From: Verrucomicrobiaceae bacterium
GTDB lineage: Bacteria; Verrucomicrobiota; Verrucomicrobiia; Verrucomicrobiales; Verrucomicrobiaceae
DNA: 64,000 bases
Reading direction: 5' to 3'
Assembly (NCBI GenBank): GCA_016795465.1
Contig: JAEUHK010000055.1
Span: 62,001-126,000, forward strand
This document shows positions 10,101-19,073 of the stretch, piece after piece. Below the pieces are notes generated by a model. The model searched no databases and was not told where the DNA came from. It saw nothing but the letters and a program-made list of their open reading frames with translations. Each line of letters begins with the position of its first letter. The stretch's first letter is position 1. Position numbers and translations under genes: made by a program.

Positions 10101-13100
10101 CGGTGGTTCGAGTACTTTTGGTCTGGTGGCCTCAGGCTCAAGCCGCAGCCTCACCTTCACCATTCGCAACTTGGGAGGGCAGGACCTTTCCGGTGTATCC
10201 GCGTCCATCGACGGGGCCGATGCTTCGGAGTTCGCCATCACCACACCACCTGCGACACTGGTTCAAGGCCCGGGCGGAAGCACCAGCCTTGCTGTCACTT
10301 TCACTCCAGCAGATGGCGGCTCGAAGTGGGCCGTGCTGCATATCAACAGCAACGACGCTGACGAACCATCTTATGACATCACTTTGATCGGAGGTCCCGA
10401 GCCGGAGATCGGCATCGAGCAACCAGCAGGCACACCACTGCTGGATGGTTTCACCAAAAGGGCATTTCCAGCCACCGTGGCCGGGACCACTCGTGACATG
10501 ACCTTCACCTTGCTCAATACCGGCGTGGCGCCTTTGCACATCATGGGGATCACCTTGGATGGGCCTGACGCATCCTTGTTCAGCGTTGTTTCCATGCCCA
10601 ATGCTGACGTGCCTGCCGCGGGCAGCACCACATTCACTCTGCGCTTTGCTCCGGGCAGCGGTGGCGTCAAAACAGCCGCGTTGCATCTCACCTCAACTGA
10701 TGCCGACGAAAGCCCCTTTGACATCAACCTGACCGGCACGGGCATCGGCCTTGGCGAGGCTTATGCTTTCGCAAATTTTGGCACCGGGCCGTCACCCGCG
10801 AATCCGGCTGGTGGACAGCTTACACCCGGTCCGGACGGCAGCTTCTATGGCGTGACAAGAGCCGGAGGAAACTTTGGCATGGGCACCATATTCCGAGTCA
10901 CCTCCGACGGCTCCATCACCACCCTTTTCCACTTTTCCCCTTCCGATGGTTCCACACCGCTGGGCGGACTGGTGCAGGCAAGCAACGGTCACTTTTATGG
11001 CACCACCAGCCAAGGCGGGACGCATGGCTACGGCACTGTTTTCAAGGTGACCCCAGCAGGTGAGTTTACCACCTTGATCCACTTCAACCAAACCAACGGC
11101 GCCAATCCGCGGGACAGCCTGATCCAAGGCCATGATGGCGACCTCTACGGCCTTGCCGCAGCAGGTGGCATCAATGGCCATGGCACAGCGTTCAAGGTGA
11201 CCTTGTCTGGTGTGATGACCACTCTGGCCGATTTTGAGTATTACACCAAAGGGGCCTATCCCAACGGAAGGCTGGTGCAAAGTGATGACGGCAGCTTCTA
11301 CGGCATGACGACAGGTGGAGGAGCCAATGGATCCGGCACAATCTTCAAAATGACACCTGCTGGTGTGCTCACCAAACTCGTGACCTTTAACGGCAGCACT
11401 GGCCACCTCCCCCAGGGCGGCCTTGTGATCGGGAGTGATGGCAATCTTTATGGCATGACCTCTCAAGGCGGCTCGGGTGGAGCTGGAAACATCTTCAGAA
11501 TGACCCCATCCGGGGTGCTGACAAACCTGGTGGATTGCAACAGCACAATCGGCACCTACCCCAACGGCGATCTCTTGCTGGCGAGTGATGGCAAGTTTTA
11601 CGGAGTGATGAACCAAGGCGGGGCGCATGACAAAGGCACCGTGTTCAGCCTCACTCAAGAAGGTGTTTTGACAGTGCTCAGCTCATTCAATGGCGACCCG
11701 ATGGGTGCTTACCCTTCTTCGAACCTTGTTCAGGGCTATGATGGTGTTCTCTATGGCATGGCAGAATTCGGCGGTGCCAGCCTGACCGGCACGCTTTTCT
11801 CAGTCCATATCGGTGAACCGCCGCTAGCCGCGGAGATCGCAGTGACCCAGCCTGCCGCAGTACGTGTGCCAGATGGCGGCTCTCGCTCGTTCGGAACGGT
11901 TGCACCCGGCACAAATGCTGAACTCACCTTCACGATCCAGAATCTGGGTGCGCTGGATCTCACCAGCATCGTGGCCACGATTGATGGACCTGATGCCGGT
12001 GATTTTGAGATTGTGGCCGCACCTGCCCCGGTGATTACCCGCGAAACGGCCAGCAGCGTCCTCACTGTTCGATTCACACCTTCCAACGCCAGCACGAAGC
12101 GAGCGATGCTGCATATCACCAGCAACGACAGCAATGAGACGCCGTATGACATCGCGCTCGTCGGCGGCCCCGAGCCTGAGATCAGCATCGAGCGCCCCTC
12201 TGGATCACAGATCCATGACGGCGATCTCCACACCTTGGGAAGCACGGTTGTCGGCAGCCGGCGTGATTTCACCTTCACCATCCTCAATACCGGAAACGCA
12301 GCTTTGAATGACCTTGCCGTCACACTTGATGGTGCCGATTCAGCAGATTTCAGCATTCGCAGCGCACCAGCAAGCACTGCCGCCCCAGGTGGAACCGCTT
12401 CTTTCGTCCTGCGATTCATGCCAGGCAGCGAAGGCGTTAAAAATGCTGCTTTGCATGTGGCCAGCAACGATACGAATGAAGCTAACTTTGACATTCAACT
12501 CCGAGGAACCGGCATCGCGCTGGGTGGCATTGATGCGATAGCTCATCTGTCGCCCCCCGGCCCGTCTCAGCCGGCCTTGAGTTCGCTCACCATGGGTCCA
12601 GACGGGGCATTTTACGGTCTGACTGAATCTGGAGGCACCTCGGGAGCGGGCACAGCGTTCAAGGTGACTCCTGATGGAGTGATCACCACGCTCGCAAGCT
12701 TCAGTTTTGCTGCCACAGGCTCACAACCACGGGGAAGCTTGCTGCTCGCCAGTGATGGTCACTTTTACGGCATGACTCAGCAGGGGGGCAGTTTGGGGAA
12801 CGGCGTGATCTTCAAGCTGACAACAGGAGGCACACTGACCAAGCTCTTCGATTTTTCAGACAGCAGCGGCCGCCATCCTTCTGGAGGCCTGATTCAGGGC
12901 AATGACGGTCTTCTTTACGGCATGACTTCCTTGGGCGGCACCTTGGACTTTGGCACGGTTTTTAGGGCAACTCTCGCCGGTAGTGTCACCGTTCTGTTCA
13001 ACTTTAACGGTGCGTCGAAAGGAAGCACTCCTTACGGAAGCTTGGTCCAGGCCAGCGATGGGAACTTTTATGGCACAACCGCGAACGGAGGCTCGAACTT

Positions 13101-14589
13101 GCGTGGCACGGTTTTCAAAATGACCCCATCCGGCGTTCTGACCACTCTTCTCCACTTTGATGGTGCCAATGGCGAGTTTCCCAAAGGCACCTTGGTCGAA
13201 GGCCCCGATGGCAGCTTCTACGGCACAACCTATTTCGGCGGCAGCAGCAGCTTCGGCACGATCTTCAAGATCACATCGAACGGGGTGCTCACCACCCTTC
13301 TTAACTTCAACGGCAGCAATGGTAAATGGGGAGGCGAGCGACTCCTGCTGGCAGGAGATGGAAACTTCTATGGGCTCACCACCGGAGGCGGCGAAAATGA
13401 CCGTGGAACTGTCTTTCGACTCACACAGGCCGGGGCACATACTCTTCTGGACAGTTTTCAAGAAGGCCTCACTGGGGCAACTCCACAGGGAGCACTCATC
13501 GAAGGACCAGAAGGCATTCTTTACGGTATGACAGGGCAAGGCGGCGACAGCGGCAAAGGCACGATTTTCCGGATACTCACCCAAATGCCCGTCACGAAAG
13601 ATTCCCAGACAATCAGTTTCTCCAATCTAGGAACGCGGATGCATGGCGACGCCCCTTTTGCGCTCGGTGCCACCGCCTCCAGTGGTCTCGCAGTCACCTA
13701 CACGGTAGTGGGCGGGCCAGCCGAGATCAGCGGCGGCTCCATCACCCTCACCGGGGCAGGTTCGGTCACGGTGCGGGCGTCGCAAGCGGGTGATGCCAGC
13801 TTTGATCCAGCGCCGGATGTGGAGCAGACCTTCATGGTACTCCCAAGCAACAACGCCAATCTGGCGAGCCTGACCTTGGGAGAGGGCACGCTTTCGCCCG
13901 TTTTTTCCGCGAACGTGACTTCCTACACAGTCACCGTGCCAAACTCCACCGCGAGCCTGGCGTTCACTGCTGTCGCCGCCGGTCCCAATGCGACACTCGG
14001 CGGCTCAAGCAGTCCACTGGGCCTGACGGTGGGATCCAACACGCTCACAGTTTCGGTCACCGCGGCCAACGGCACCGACACCAAGACCTACACCGTCACC
14101 GTCACACGGCAAACCGTGCAGCAGACGAGTTTCGACACCAGCTTTCATGATTGGGCAATCGCCAGCGGCCTGCCGTCAAACGCATCGGGGCTGACAGATG
14201 ACGCCGATGGAGACGGGCACTCCAACTTCAAAGAGTTCGCGTTCGGCACAAATCCTGCCAGTGGGAGCTCAGGCTCGGCGCACGTCAGTTTCACCGGTAG
14301 TTTTGCCTCCGCCGATCTCACCGCGCCCGGCCAGCCCACGGCCCGTTTTGAGGCCAGTGGCAGCGGCGTTGACTACCGAGCTGTCTTCACCCGACATGCC
14401 GATCATGCCGCCTTGGGCATCACCTACACCATTCGCTTTAGCGCGGACTTGGCCTTCTGGGAGACGAGCACAGCGACTCCCACCGTCCTGGACACCGTGG
14501 GCAATGTTGAGCTCGTGAGCGTGAACTATCCTCTTTTTGTGAGAGGAAGACGTGCTCGTTTCTTTGTCATCACCATCAACCATCCCTGA
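7141..14589 (+). CDS. Giant secreted protein: four blocks of seven Gloeo_Verruco (TIGR03803) repeats joined by choice-of-anchor D domain pairs
   Basis: 2482 residues. The start at 7141 is chosen because residues 5-35 then form a signal peptide (LSKLLWVACHLLIVGVLTAG); earlier in-frame starts at 7093 and 7045 bury it. Repeats of about 50 residues carry the core SDGxFYGMT plus GGxxGxGTxFxMTPxGxLTTL, the TIGR03803 signature. I count seven in each of four blocks (about residues 57-390, 624-968, 1207-1558, 1797-2150), 28 in all. Between blocks sit pairs of about 110-residue Ig-like choice-of-anchor D domains (FTIxNxGxxxL, then LHxTSNDxDExPYDIxL). The end has an Ig-like domain, a cadherin-like beta-sandwich (about 2239-2325) and DADGDGHSNFKEFAFGTNP, a calcium-loop motif common near verrucomicrobial C-termini. 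Likely a surface or extracellular binding protein; the ligand is unknown. Confidence 0.9.
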   Translation: MRLYQMKSQPRPLSKLLWVACHLLIVGVLTAGYEACGQTTPAAVVSFTSPGPGSPSKNALVRASNGHFFGMTKLGGASGYGSAFKLTPAGLLTTLIDFDYTNGAFPQGNLLLASDGNFYGLTSSGGSEGAGTAFRMTPEGVMTILAHFPSSAGGPEGALIEGNDGHFYGITPTGGAVGFGTVFRMSPTGSLTTLVDFNYANGAYPDGTLVKGDDGSFYGLTQTGGSNGSGTAFKISSAGTFTLLTEFESSTTGHNPTGTLTLGSDGHFYGSTVYGGLHDKGTVFQMTTSGVITPLVHFDEVHGSSPGPNLLQASDGHLYGVTSGGGASGAGTAFRLTTGGVLTTLFSFSSSTFQYPPGGFAQAVDGVLYGMSTYGGSENQGLVFSLDVDAPSLTPEIEVLGPGNVLLSDGATHAFGIVNVGQSSDLVLTIRNTGVQSLSGVSVQIDGPDAAEFSLTSFPASVIPPSGSSTVIVRFQPGSSSSKSAFLHIISNDSDESPYDVSLIGGPEAEIAVEQPLGTAIPDEGARTLPSTVVGSSSELTFTVLNSGVAPLTGLVITIDGAQAAEFSVSSTPTAPVPTSGTTTFTVRFAPTSRGSKSAVLHLTSNDADENPYDIQLSATAWDLNSINKLADLGAPGPSQPQLGSLCRAADGNLYGMSSSGGSGGSGTVFRVTTAGMLTTLVDFNGSNGALPLGGLIQASDGCFYGMTRQGGTSGHGTIFKMTAAGELTTLVHFNSSNGADPRGSLTLGSDGYFYGMTHGGGNGHGTLFRMTPSGTLVTLAVLTISTGTAPVGSLIQASDGAFYGMTSEGGTGGRGTIFRVTSSGQFTTLVNLDLGIGAEPYGDLIQGSDGHFYGVTSQGGDNGYGTIFRMTSEGVMTTLAHFTSTTGAPKGSLLRAHNGIFYGLSTGDALFSITMTGTFAVLDTFVPSTDGSVPQGSLVQAFNGMLYGMTSNGGASNSGTVFFVPIGESQLPAEIAVEQDLAAVADGGSSTFGLVASGSSRSLTFTIRNLGGQDLSGVSASIDGADASEFAITTPPATLVQGPGGSTSLAVTFTPADGGSKWAVLHINSNDADEPSYDITLIGGPEPEIGIEQPAGTPLLDGFTKRAFPATVAGTTRDMTFTLLNTGVAPLHIMGITLDGPDASLFSVVSMPNADVPAAGSTTFTLRFAPGSGGVKTAALHLTSTDADESPFDINLTGTGIGLGEAYAFANFGTGPSPANPAGGQLTPGPDGSFYGVTRAGGNFGMGTIFRVTSDGSITTLFHFSPSDGSTPLGGLVQASNGHFYGTTSQGGTHGYGTVFKVTPAGEFTTLIHFNQTNGANPRDSLIQGHDGDLYGLAAAGGINGHGTAFKVTLSGVMTTLADFEYYTKGAYPNGRLVQSDDGSFYGMTTGGGANGSGTIFKMTPAGVLTKLVTFNGSTGHLPQGGLVIGSDGNLYGMTSQGGSGGAGNIFRMTPSGVLTNLVDCNSTIGTYPNGDLLLASDGKFYGVMNQGGAHDKGTVFSLTQEGVLTVLSSFNGDPMGAYPSSNLVQGYDGVLYGMAEFGGASLTGTLFSVHIGEPPLAAEIAVTQPAAVRVPDGGSRSFGTVAPGTNAELTFTIQNLGALDLTSIVATIDGPDAGDFEIVAAPAPVITRETASSVLTVRFTPSNASTKRAMLHITSNDSNETPYDIALVGGPEPEISIERPSGSQIHDGDLHTLGSTVVGSRRDFTFTILNTGNAALNDLAVTLDGADSADFSIRSAPASTAAPGGTASFVLRFMPGSEGVKNAALHVASNDTNEANFDIQLRGTGIALGGIDAIAHLSPPGPSQPALSSLTMGPDGAFYGLTESGGTSGAGTAFKVTPDGVITTLASFSFAATGSQPRGSLLLASDGHFYGMTQQGGSLGNGVIFKLTTGGTLTKLFDFSDSSGRHPSGGLIQGNDGLLYGMTSLGGTLDFGTVFRATLAGSVTVLFNFNGASKGSTPYGSLVQASDGNFYGTTANGGSNLRGTVFKMTPSGVLTTLLHFDGANGEFPKGTLVEGPDGSFYGTTYFGGSSSFGTIFKITSNGVLTTLLNFNGSNGKWGGERLLLAGDGNFYGLTTGGGENDRGTVFRLTQAGAHTLLDSFQEGLTGATPQGALIEGPEGILYGMTGQGGDSGKGTIFRILTQMPVTKDSQTISFSNLGTRMHGDAPFALGATASSGLAVTYTVVGGPAEISGGSITLTGAGSVTVRASQAGDASFDPAPDVEQTFMVLPSNNANLASLTLGEGTLSPVFSANVTSYTVTVPNSTASLAFTAVAAGPNATLGGSSSPLGLTVGSNTLTVSVTAANGTDTKTYTVTVTRQTVQQTSFDTSFHDWAIASGLPSNASGLTDDADGDGHSNFKEFAFGTNPASGSSGSAHVSFTGSFASADLTAPGQPTARFEASGSGVDYRAVFTRHADHAALGITYTIRFSADLAFWETSTATPTVLDTVGNVELVSVNYPLFVRGRRARFFVITINHP

Positions 14590-14599
14590 TCGCCGGATC

Positions 14600-15253
14600 A
14601 TGCCATCTACCCGCATTCCCATTCGCATCTCCATTACAAGGGCCTTCATTTGCGCCGTGTGTTTCCTTCTGGTGGCATCCACGGCCAGGTCCGCGGTCGT
14701 TTACAGCGGTCCGATCAATGCGGTCATCCCGTTTTCCGCCAACAGCGAGGTGTATGTGAACCTTTTCACGAACACGGTCGCCAACAGTCTGCCGGGCGAC
14801 TATGAAACCTCGCCTTGGGTCATGGCTTTTTTTGGAGGTAGCGGCATCGGCACAGGGCCGCTCGTGCGCCCGGTGGTCACGGGCGATGTGGTCGCAGGAA
14901 GCGAGCAGATCGCCAACCTTTCCGCTGGCAGCGTGGTGGACGCGATGTCCCGCTTCGCCATCGGCGATTCCGGGTTCAATGGCAGCGAAACGCACACCGG
15001 GGCCGCGATCAATCAGTTCCAGCTCGGCACCCAGGGCTACATCGGCTACGAGTTCGAGCCCACCGTCGGTGGCCCCAGCTACTTCGCAGTCGCCCGCATC
15101 ACCATCGCCAACGATGGAGTCAGCGCCACGATCCATGACTGGATGTATGAAAACGTGCCAGGCCAGGCGATCGTGGTGCCTGAGCCATGCCGGATGCTGT
15201 TGGTCTGGATCGGACTTTTCAGTGTGCTGACACGCCGGGGCCGTCGCGTCTGA
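14600..15253 (+). CDS. PEP-CTERM sorted secreted protein
   Basis: 217 residues from the ATG at 14600, 10 nt after the giant gene stops, so probably one transcript. An N-terminal signal peptide is clear (FICAVCFLLVASTARSA). The C-terminus has the PEP-CTERM pattern: VVPEP, a hydrophobic run (MLLVWIGLF) and a basic tail (TRRGRRV). In the PEP-CTERM/exosortase system this tail is recognised and cleaved by exosortase during export; no exosortase gene is in this window. The core resembles short PEP-CTERM proteins with repeated glycine-rich strands and has no catalytic motif I recognise. Its position suggests a job with the giant repeat protein at the cell surface, which is inference. Confidence 0.85.
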   Translation: MPSTRIPIRISITRAFICAVCFLLVASTARSAVVYSGPINAVIPFSANSEVYVNLFTNTVANSLPGDYETSPWVMAFFGGSGIGTGPLVRPVVTGDVVAGSEQIANLSAGSVVDAMSRFAIGDSGFNGSETHTGAAINQFQLGTQGYIGYEFEPTVGGPSYFAVARITIANDGVSATIHDWMYENVPGQAIVVPEPCRMLLVWIGLFSVLTRRGRRV

Positions 15254-15256
15254 GGA

Positions 15257-16375
15257 TCACAACGCCGAACGATATAGCCCCACAAAGTCCTCCACACTCG
15301 GCAGGCGTGGATTGAACTGCGCGGTCCATTGCTTGGCGGCCATTTCGGCGAGATCTTTGAGATTTTCTTCCTTCACGCCGTGCTCGGTGATGGTGCGGGG
15401 CATTTGGGCTTCCCAGAGGAGCTCGCTCACGCGGTCTGCGAGGTCGCCGTCGAAGTAGCTTTCGTAAATGGCGGCGATTTCGGGCTGCTGGGCGTTGAAA
15501 CGGATGACGTGCGGCAGCATGACGCCGACGGCGTCGCCGTGGGTGACGTGGAAGAGGGCGGTGAGCGGGTTCGCGCAGGAGTGCGCGGCTCCGAGCATGC
15601 TGTTTTCGATCGCGATGCCCGCGTAGGCCGCGCCGAGGAGCATCATGCCGCGTGCCTCGATGTCTTTCGGGTCGCGCAGCACTCGCGAGAAGCCCGCATG
15701 ACAAAGGCGGAAGCCTTCACGCGAGTAAAGCATGCTCAAAGCATTGCGTTTCTTCGTGACTGCCGTTTCCAGCACATGCGAAATGGCATCGATGCCGGTG
15801 CAGACAGTCACGCGACGCGGTTGCGACACGGTGAGCTCGGGATCAAGGATGGCGGCCTTCGCGGCGGCTTTGGGATCGCCGCAGGCCATTTTGACGTGCG
15901 TTTCGGCGTCGGAGATGAGCGCGTAGCTTTGACACTCGCTGCCGGTGCCGGCGGTCGTCGGGATGGCAATGAGCGGCAGCATGGGCTTTGTGGCCTTGCC
16001 GGTGCCCCAGTAATCGTGCATGCGACCGCCGTTGGTGAGGATGAAGTTGCAGCCCTTGGCCGTGTCTATGCTGCTGCCGCCGCCGAGGCCGATGATGAAG
16101 TCCGCGCCAAACTCACGCGCCACTTTCACGCAGGCATCCACATCCTCCGTGCTCGGATTTTCCCGCACCTCGCCAAAAACCTCGACCGCGATGCCCGCTT
16201 CCTTCAAAAAGCCCGAAGCACGTTCCGTGTAGCCCGCCTTCACGATGCCTGGATCACTCACCACGAGCACCCGCGAGCCACCAAACTCACGCACAAGCTC
16301 TCCGACGCGGGAAAGCGTGCCGTTGCCAAAAACAAGGCGCGTGCGCGGCTGGTGATCGAAGGGGATGAGGGACAT
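15257..16375 (-). CDS. Iron-containing alcohol dehydrogenase
   Basis: 372 residues from the ATG at 16375 (MSLIPFDHQPRTRLVFGNG); the frame is open 21 codons further up to a GTG that would run through a repeat element, so the ATG is preferred. It reduces an aldehyde to an alcohol, or the reverse, with NAD(P)H. Family III ADH signatures are present: the nucleotide-binding GLGGGSSIDTAKG, PTTAGTGSECQ, and the iron ligands in GIDAISHVLE, AAHSCANPLTALFHVTHGDAVG. It is the last gene of a three-gene set with an aldehyde dehydrogenase-fold enzyme and an adenylate-forming enzyme, which makes aldehyde reduction the likely direction. A palindromic repeat separates it from the dehydrogenase gene. Confidence 0.92.
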   Translation of the reverse strand: MSLIPFDHQPRTRLVFGNGTLSRVGELVREFGGSRVLVVSDPGIVKAGYTERASGFLKEAGIAVEVFGEVRENPSTEDVDACVKVAREFGADFIIGLGGGSSIDTAKGCNFILTNGGRMHDYWGTGKATKPMLPLIAIPTTAGTGSECQSYALISDAETHVKMACGDPKAAAKAAILDPELTVSQPRRVTVCTGIDAISHVLETAVTKKRNALSMLYSREGFRLCHAGFSRVLRDPKDIEARGMMLLGAAYAGIAIENSMLGAAHSCANPLTALFHVTHGDAVGVMLPHVIRFNAQQPEIAAIYESYFDGDLADRVSELLWEAQMPRTITEHGVKEENLKDLAEMAAKQWTAQFNPRLPSVEDFVGLYRSAL

Positions 16376-16400
16376 GGGGTGAAGAGCGGGCATTCCAACC

Positions 16401-16459
16401 GTAGATCGGGTTTTCCAACCCGATTCGAAGACAAACACGGGCTGGAAAGCCCGTGCTAC
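16401..16459. repeat. Double-hairpin palindromic repeat, GTAG...CTAC ends
   Basis: The element begins GTAG, holds a hairpin around CGGGTTTTCCAACCCG, a 13-nt spacer, a second hairpin around CGGGCTGGAAAGCCCG, and ends GTGCTAC. It fits the layout of the elements at 5935, 30081 and 54106. Here it sits between two genes on the same strand, inside the putative acid-reduction operon, so it could attenuate transcription of the downstream alcohol dehydrogenase. Confidence 0.75.
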
Positions 16460-16465
16460 GATGGC

Positions 16466-17896
16466 TCACGCGCAGTCGATGGAGCGGCGCTTGTAGAGGA
16501 ACTCGAACATGTTCCCTTCGTGCGGCTGGTCCCAACTGATCTTCATGGTGCTGATCGGCCCGATGTTGAGGCGGTCGATGGTCTGGCACTCGAGCAGATC
16601 GTTGATGAAGGACTCGTCCTGCGTGATGGCAGTGCAGACGAGCGTGTAGCCGATCTTTTCGAGCACCTGGCTCTGCGGCACCTCGAGCACGCTGGCGTAG
16701 GGGCAGAGGAACTCGCGATTCGAGAGCGGGTGGTTCGGATCGGAGCACCAGACGATGGTAGGACGCAGGAAGGTGCCGCCTTGGAACTCGACTTTGCGCG
16801 GTCCATCGCGGAACTGCGCGGTGACGTCTTCAGCGCCGGGTGTTTGCAGGTCGTTGTCGATAGCGCCGTCGATATAGTCGGCCATTTTGACGTTCGCAAA
16901 GCCGGAGAGCTTGGCGTTTTCGTCATCGGAGGGCAGCGGCTTCACGGGACCAAGGCGCTCGGCGATGGCTGTGGCGATTTCTTTGCCGTATTTCGGCACG
17001 ATGACGGCGCTGGCGTTGATGCAGGAACGTCCGCCGTTGTCGCTGATGGAGCCGACGATGACATCGAGGTATTCCTTCCAGTTTTCGATCTTGTCCTCGC
17101 CAATGATGATCTTGCTCCAGCCGGGGCCGTGCACCTGCACGCGTGGATTGCCCTCATACATCTTCGCGATATTCACGTCGCCGAAGACGAGATTGCGGCC
17201 GCTGAGTTTGACGACTTCGCCGCTGCCTTCGTGATCGGTGGGGTAGAAGCCGAAGGCCTCCGCCGGTGCGCCTGCGGCGATGAAGGCCTGGATGAGGCGG
17301 AAAGGCGTCCAAGGCTCCTCGCGGCCCGGTTTGATGACGACGGGGATTTTCAACGCGATGGCCGGAAGCCACAGCGAGTTCACCGCGGGCGAGTTCGACG
17401 GCATGACGAGGCCGAGCGAGTCCGTGGTCGGGAAATAAGCCACCGGGCAGCCGGCCTGCGTGCCGAAGCCGCGATCAATGACGCTCAGATCGAGCCCGCG
17501 GGACAATCCATTGAGGATCGTGCGCATGTTCGTCATGGCGTAGTGAATCTTCGTCATGTTGCGCTTCACCATGACATGCGGCAGGCCGCTCGTGCGGGAC
17601 AGCGTGGCGATGTATTCCTGCGGCGACTGCGTGTGGCCTTTGTCACCCAGCGGCAGCGTGCCATTGAGGAAGAGGTCGCCCGCCTTCGCGGTGATGTCGA
17701 GGAGCTGCTCGACGGTGAACTTTTTGAGCGACTTCCGAGCCTCAGCGATCTTCGCGAGGTCCTTGCGCACGATGCCGGCATTCACCTGGCTGACCTCGGC
17801 ACAGATCTCGCCGGTTTTGTGGTCTTTGACCTGCACCTTGTCGAGCGACTCATACGGACGGCCTTTGCGGAGAGCGGGGAGATGGGGATGGGACAT
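16466..17896 (-). CDS. Aldehyde dehydrogenase-superfamily protein, possibly acyl-reducing
   Basis: 476 residues from the ATG at 17896 (MSHPHLPALRKG). The frame stays open upstream into the next gene, but that part is antisense shadow. ALDH-fold signatures are visible: GLVMPSNSPAVNSLWLPA (cofactor strand), PVVIKPGREEPWTPFRL, the catalytic-cysteine region NGGRSCINASA, and NREFLCPYASVLEV matching the REEFFGP element. The usual general-base Glu in an ELGGK motif is absent; the equivalent stretch reads VHGPGWSKIII. Loss of that Glu is a feature of acylating or acyl-reducing members, including LuxC-like enzymes. With an adenylate-forming enzyme upstream and an alcohol dehydrogenase downstream, reduction of an activated acid to an aldehyde is the simplest reading. 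Confidence 0.8.
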   Translation of the reverse strand: MSHPHLPALRKGRPYESLDKVQVKDHKTGEICAEVSQVNAGIVRKDLAKIAEARKSLKKFTVEQLLDITAKAGDLFLNGTLPLGDKGHTQSPQEYIATLSRTSGLPHVMVKRNMTKIHYAMTNMRTILNGLSRGLDLSVIDRGFGTQAGCPVAYFPTTDSLGLVMPSNSPAVNSLWLPAIALKIPVVIKPGREEPWTPFRLIQAFIAAGAPAEAFGFYPTDHEGSGEVVKLSGRNLVFGDVNIAKMYEGNPRVQVHGPGWSKIIIGEDKIENWKEYLDVIVGSISDNGGRSCINASAVIVPKYGKEIATAIAERLGPVKPLPSDDENAKLSGFANVKMADYIDGAIDNDLQTPGAEDVTAQFRDGPRKVEFQGGTFLRPTIVWCSDPNHPLSNREFLCPYASVLEVPQSQVLEKIGYTLVCTAITQDESFINDLLECQTIDRLNIGPISTMKISWDQPHEGNMFEFLYKRRSIDCA

Positions 17897-18011
17897 GGTT
17901 TTTTGGATTTCTGATTCCTGATGTGAGATTTCTGACTGAAGGGCGCTTAGAAGGCGAAAGCGGCGGCGGATGCCGAGCATCGCACCGCCGCGGAAACGCT
18001 GTCCTGTGCGA

Positions 18012-19073
18012 TCAATACACGCCTTCCACGATGGTCTTCTCCATCGCACCGAAGGGGCGGACGTCGGCGACGCCATCCCAGGCATAAGGAGCGCGGGGTT
18101 TGCGGCGCATGGCCTCGTCGCGCTCAAGGAAGCGCGGCATGAAGAACTCCTTCGTGAGCGTGGTGAGCTCCACGCGGCCCCACGCGTCGTAATCGACGGT
18201 GTTATTCGTCGCTTTCGGATCGACGATGCGCAGCACGGCACGCGGCTGCGGGGCGTAGTAGGTGATGGAGAAATTGTCCGACGGCTCCAGCGGCACGCTG
18301 GCGGCGAGGCCCATCAAGGTGTTGCCGTAGGTCGGGTAGAAGCCAATTTTGCCTTCGAGCACTTCTTCCACGATGAAACGCACATACTGCGGCGTCATCG
18401 TGGTGCCGCCGACGAAGCAACCGCGGATGCCAGCGGAATACAGATCGACCTTCTCAGCGAGCGCTTCGAGCAGCTTCGGCGTGGTGAAGATCGCGGAAAT
18501 CTTGCGATTCTTCAGCAGCAACACGGCCTGGTCGACGACGTGGTCCATGTATTGACGGGCGACATCGAACTGCTTGTTCGAGATGACCTTCTTCACGAAA
18601 CGCGGGTCGAGATCGACGAAGTAGCAGGCACTGCCGCGGTAGTTCGCGAGATGCTCCACGGCGAGACGCAGGCGACGCGGACCGGTCGGGCCGACCATGA
18701 TCCAGCTCTGACCCTTCGGGAAATGCTCGTCCTTGAGCTTGTGGCTGAATTCCTCGTAATCGACGCGGAAATCATTCCAGCCGACGCGCTGCTTCGGCAT
18801 GCCGGTGGTGCCGCCGGTTTCGAAAATGTTGAAGGGCTTCCCTTCGAAGGCTTTCGGCACCCAGACCTCGGGTTGAAGGTCACGCAGCCACTCATCCTGG
18901 AAGTGGTCAAACTTCGCGATGATGTCCTCGTAGCTGTTCACCACGCCGCGCGGGTCGAAATTCTTTTTCGCCCACTCCAGCCAGAACTGGCAGCCGGTTT
19001 CCGGCGAGAAGTGCCAGTTGATGATTTCGCGGACCTGGTTGTCGAGCTGGGCTTTGGCTTCTTCGGGAGTCAT
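18012..19073 (-). CDS. Adenylate-forming enzyme (LuxE / phenylacetate-CoA ligase-like)
   Basis: 353 residues. The phosphate-binding loop of adenylate-forming enzymes is clear (FETGGTTGMPKQRVGW, about residues 88-103), followed by GQSWIMVGPTGPRR and a second glycine-rich segment (GCFVGGTTMTPQYVRF) and YPTYGNTLMGL, the equivalent of the A5 motif. The protein is short for acyl-CoA synthetases and near the length of LuxE acyl-protein synthetases. It should activate a carboxylic acid as an acyl-adenylate and pass it to an acceptor. It is the first gene of the set with the aldehyde dehydrogenase-like and alcohol dehydrogenase genes (115-nt gap to the next). Substrate not predictable. Confidence 0.75.
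   Translation of the reverse strand: MTPEEAKAQLDNQVREIINWHFSPETGCQFWLEWAKKNFDPRGVVNSYEDIIAKFDHFQDEWLRDLQPEVWVPKAFEGKPFNIFETGGTTGMPKQRVGWNDFRVDYEEFSHKLKDEHFPKGQSWIMVGPTGPRRLRLAVEHLANYRGSACYFVDLDPRFVKKVISNKQFDVARQYMDHVVDQAVLLLKNRKISAIFTTPKLLEALAEKVDLYSAGIRGCFVGGTTMTPQYVRFIVEEVLEGKIGFYPTYGNTLMGLAASVPLEPSDNFSITYYAPQPRAVLRIVDPKATNNTVDYDAWGRVELTTLTKEFFMPRFLERDEAMRRKPRAPYAWDGVADVRPFGAMEKTIVEGVY

Noticed and set aside
15329..17914. Very long open frame on the plus strand (about 860 codons)
   Set aside because: It is antisense to the alcohol dehydrogenase and aldehyde dehydrogenase genes, whose family motifs are clear. GC-rich codons in the real genes leave few stops on the other strand.
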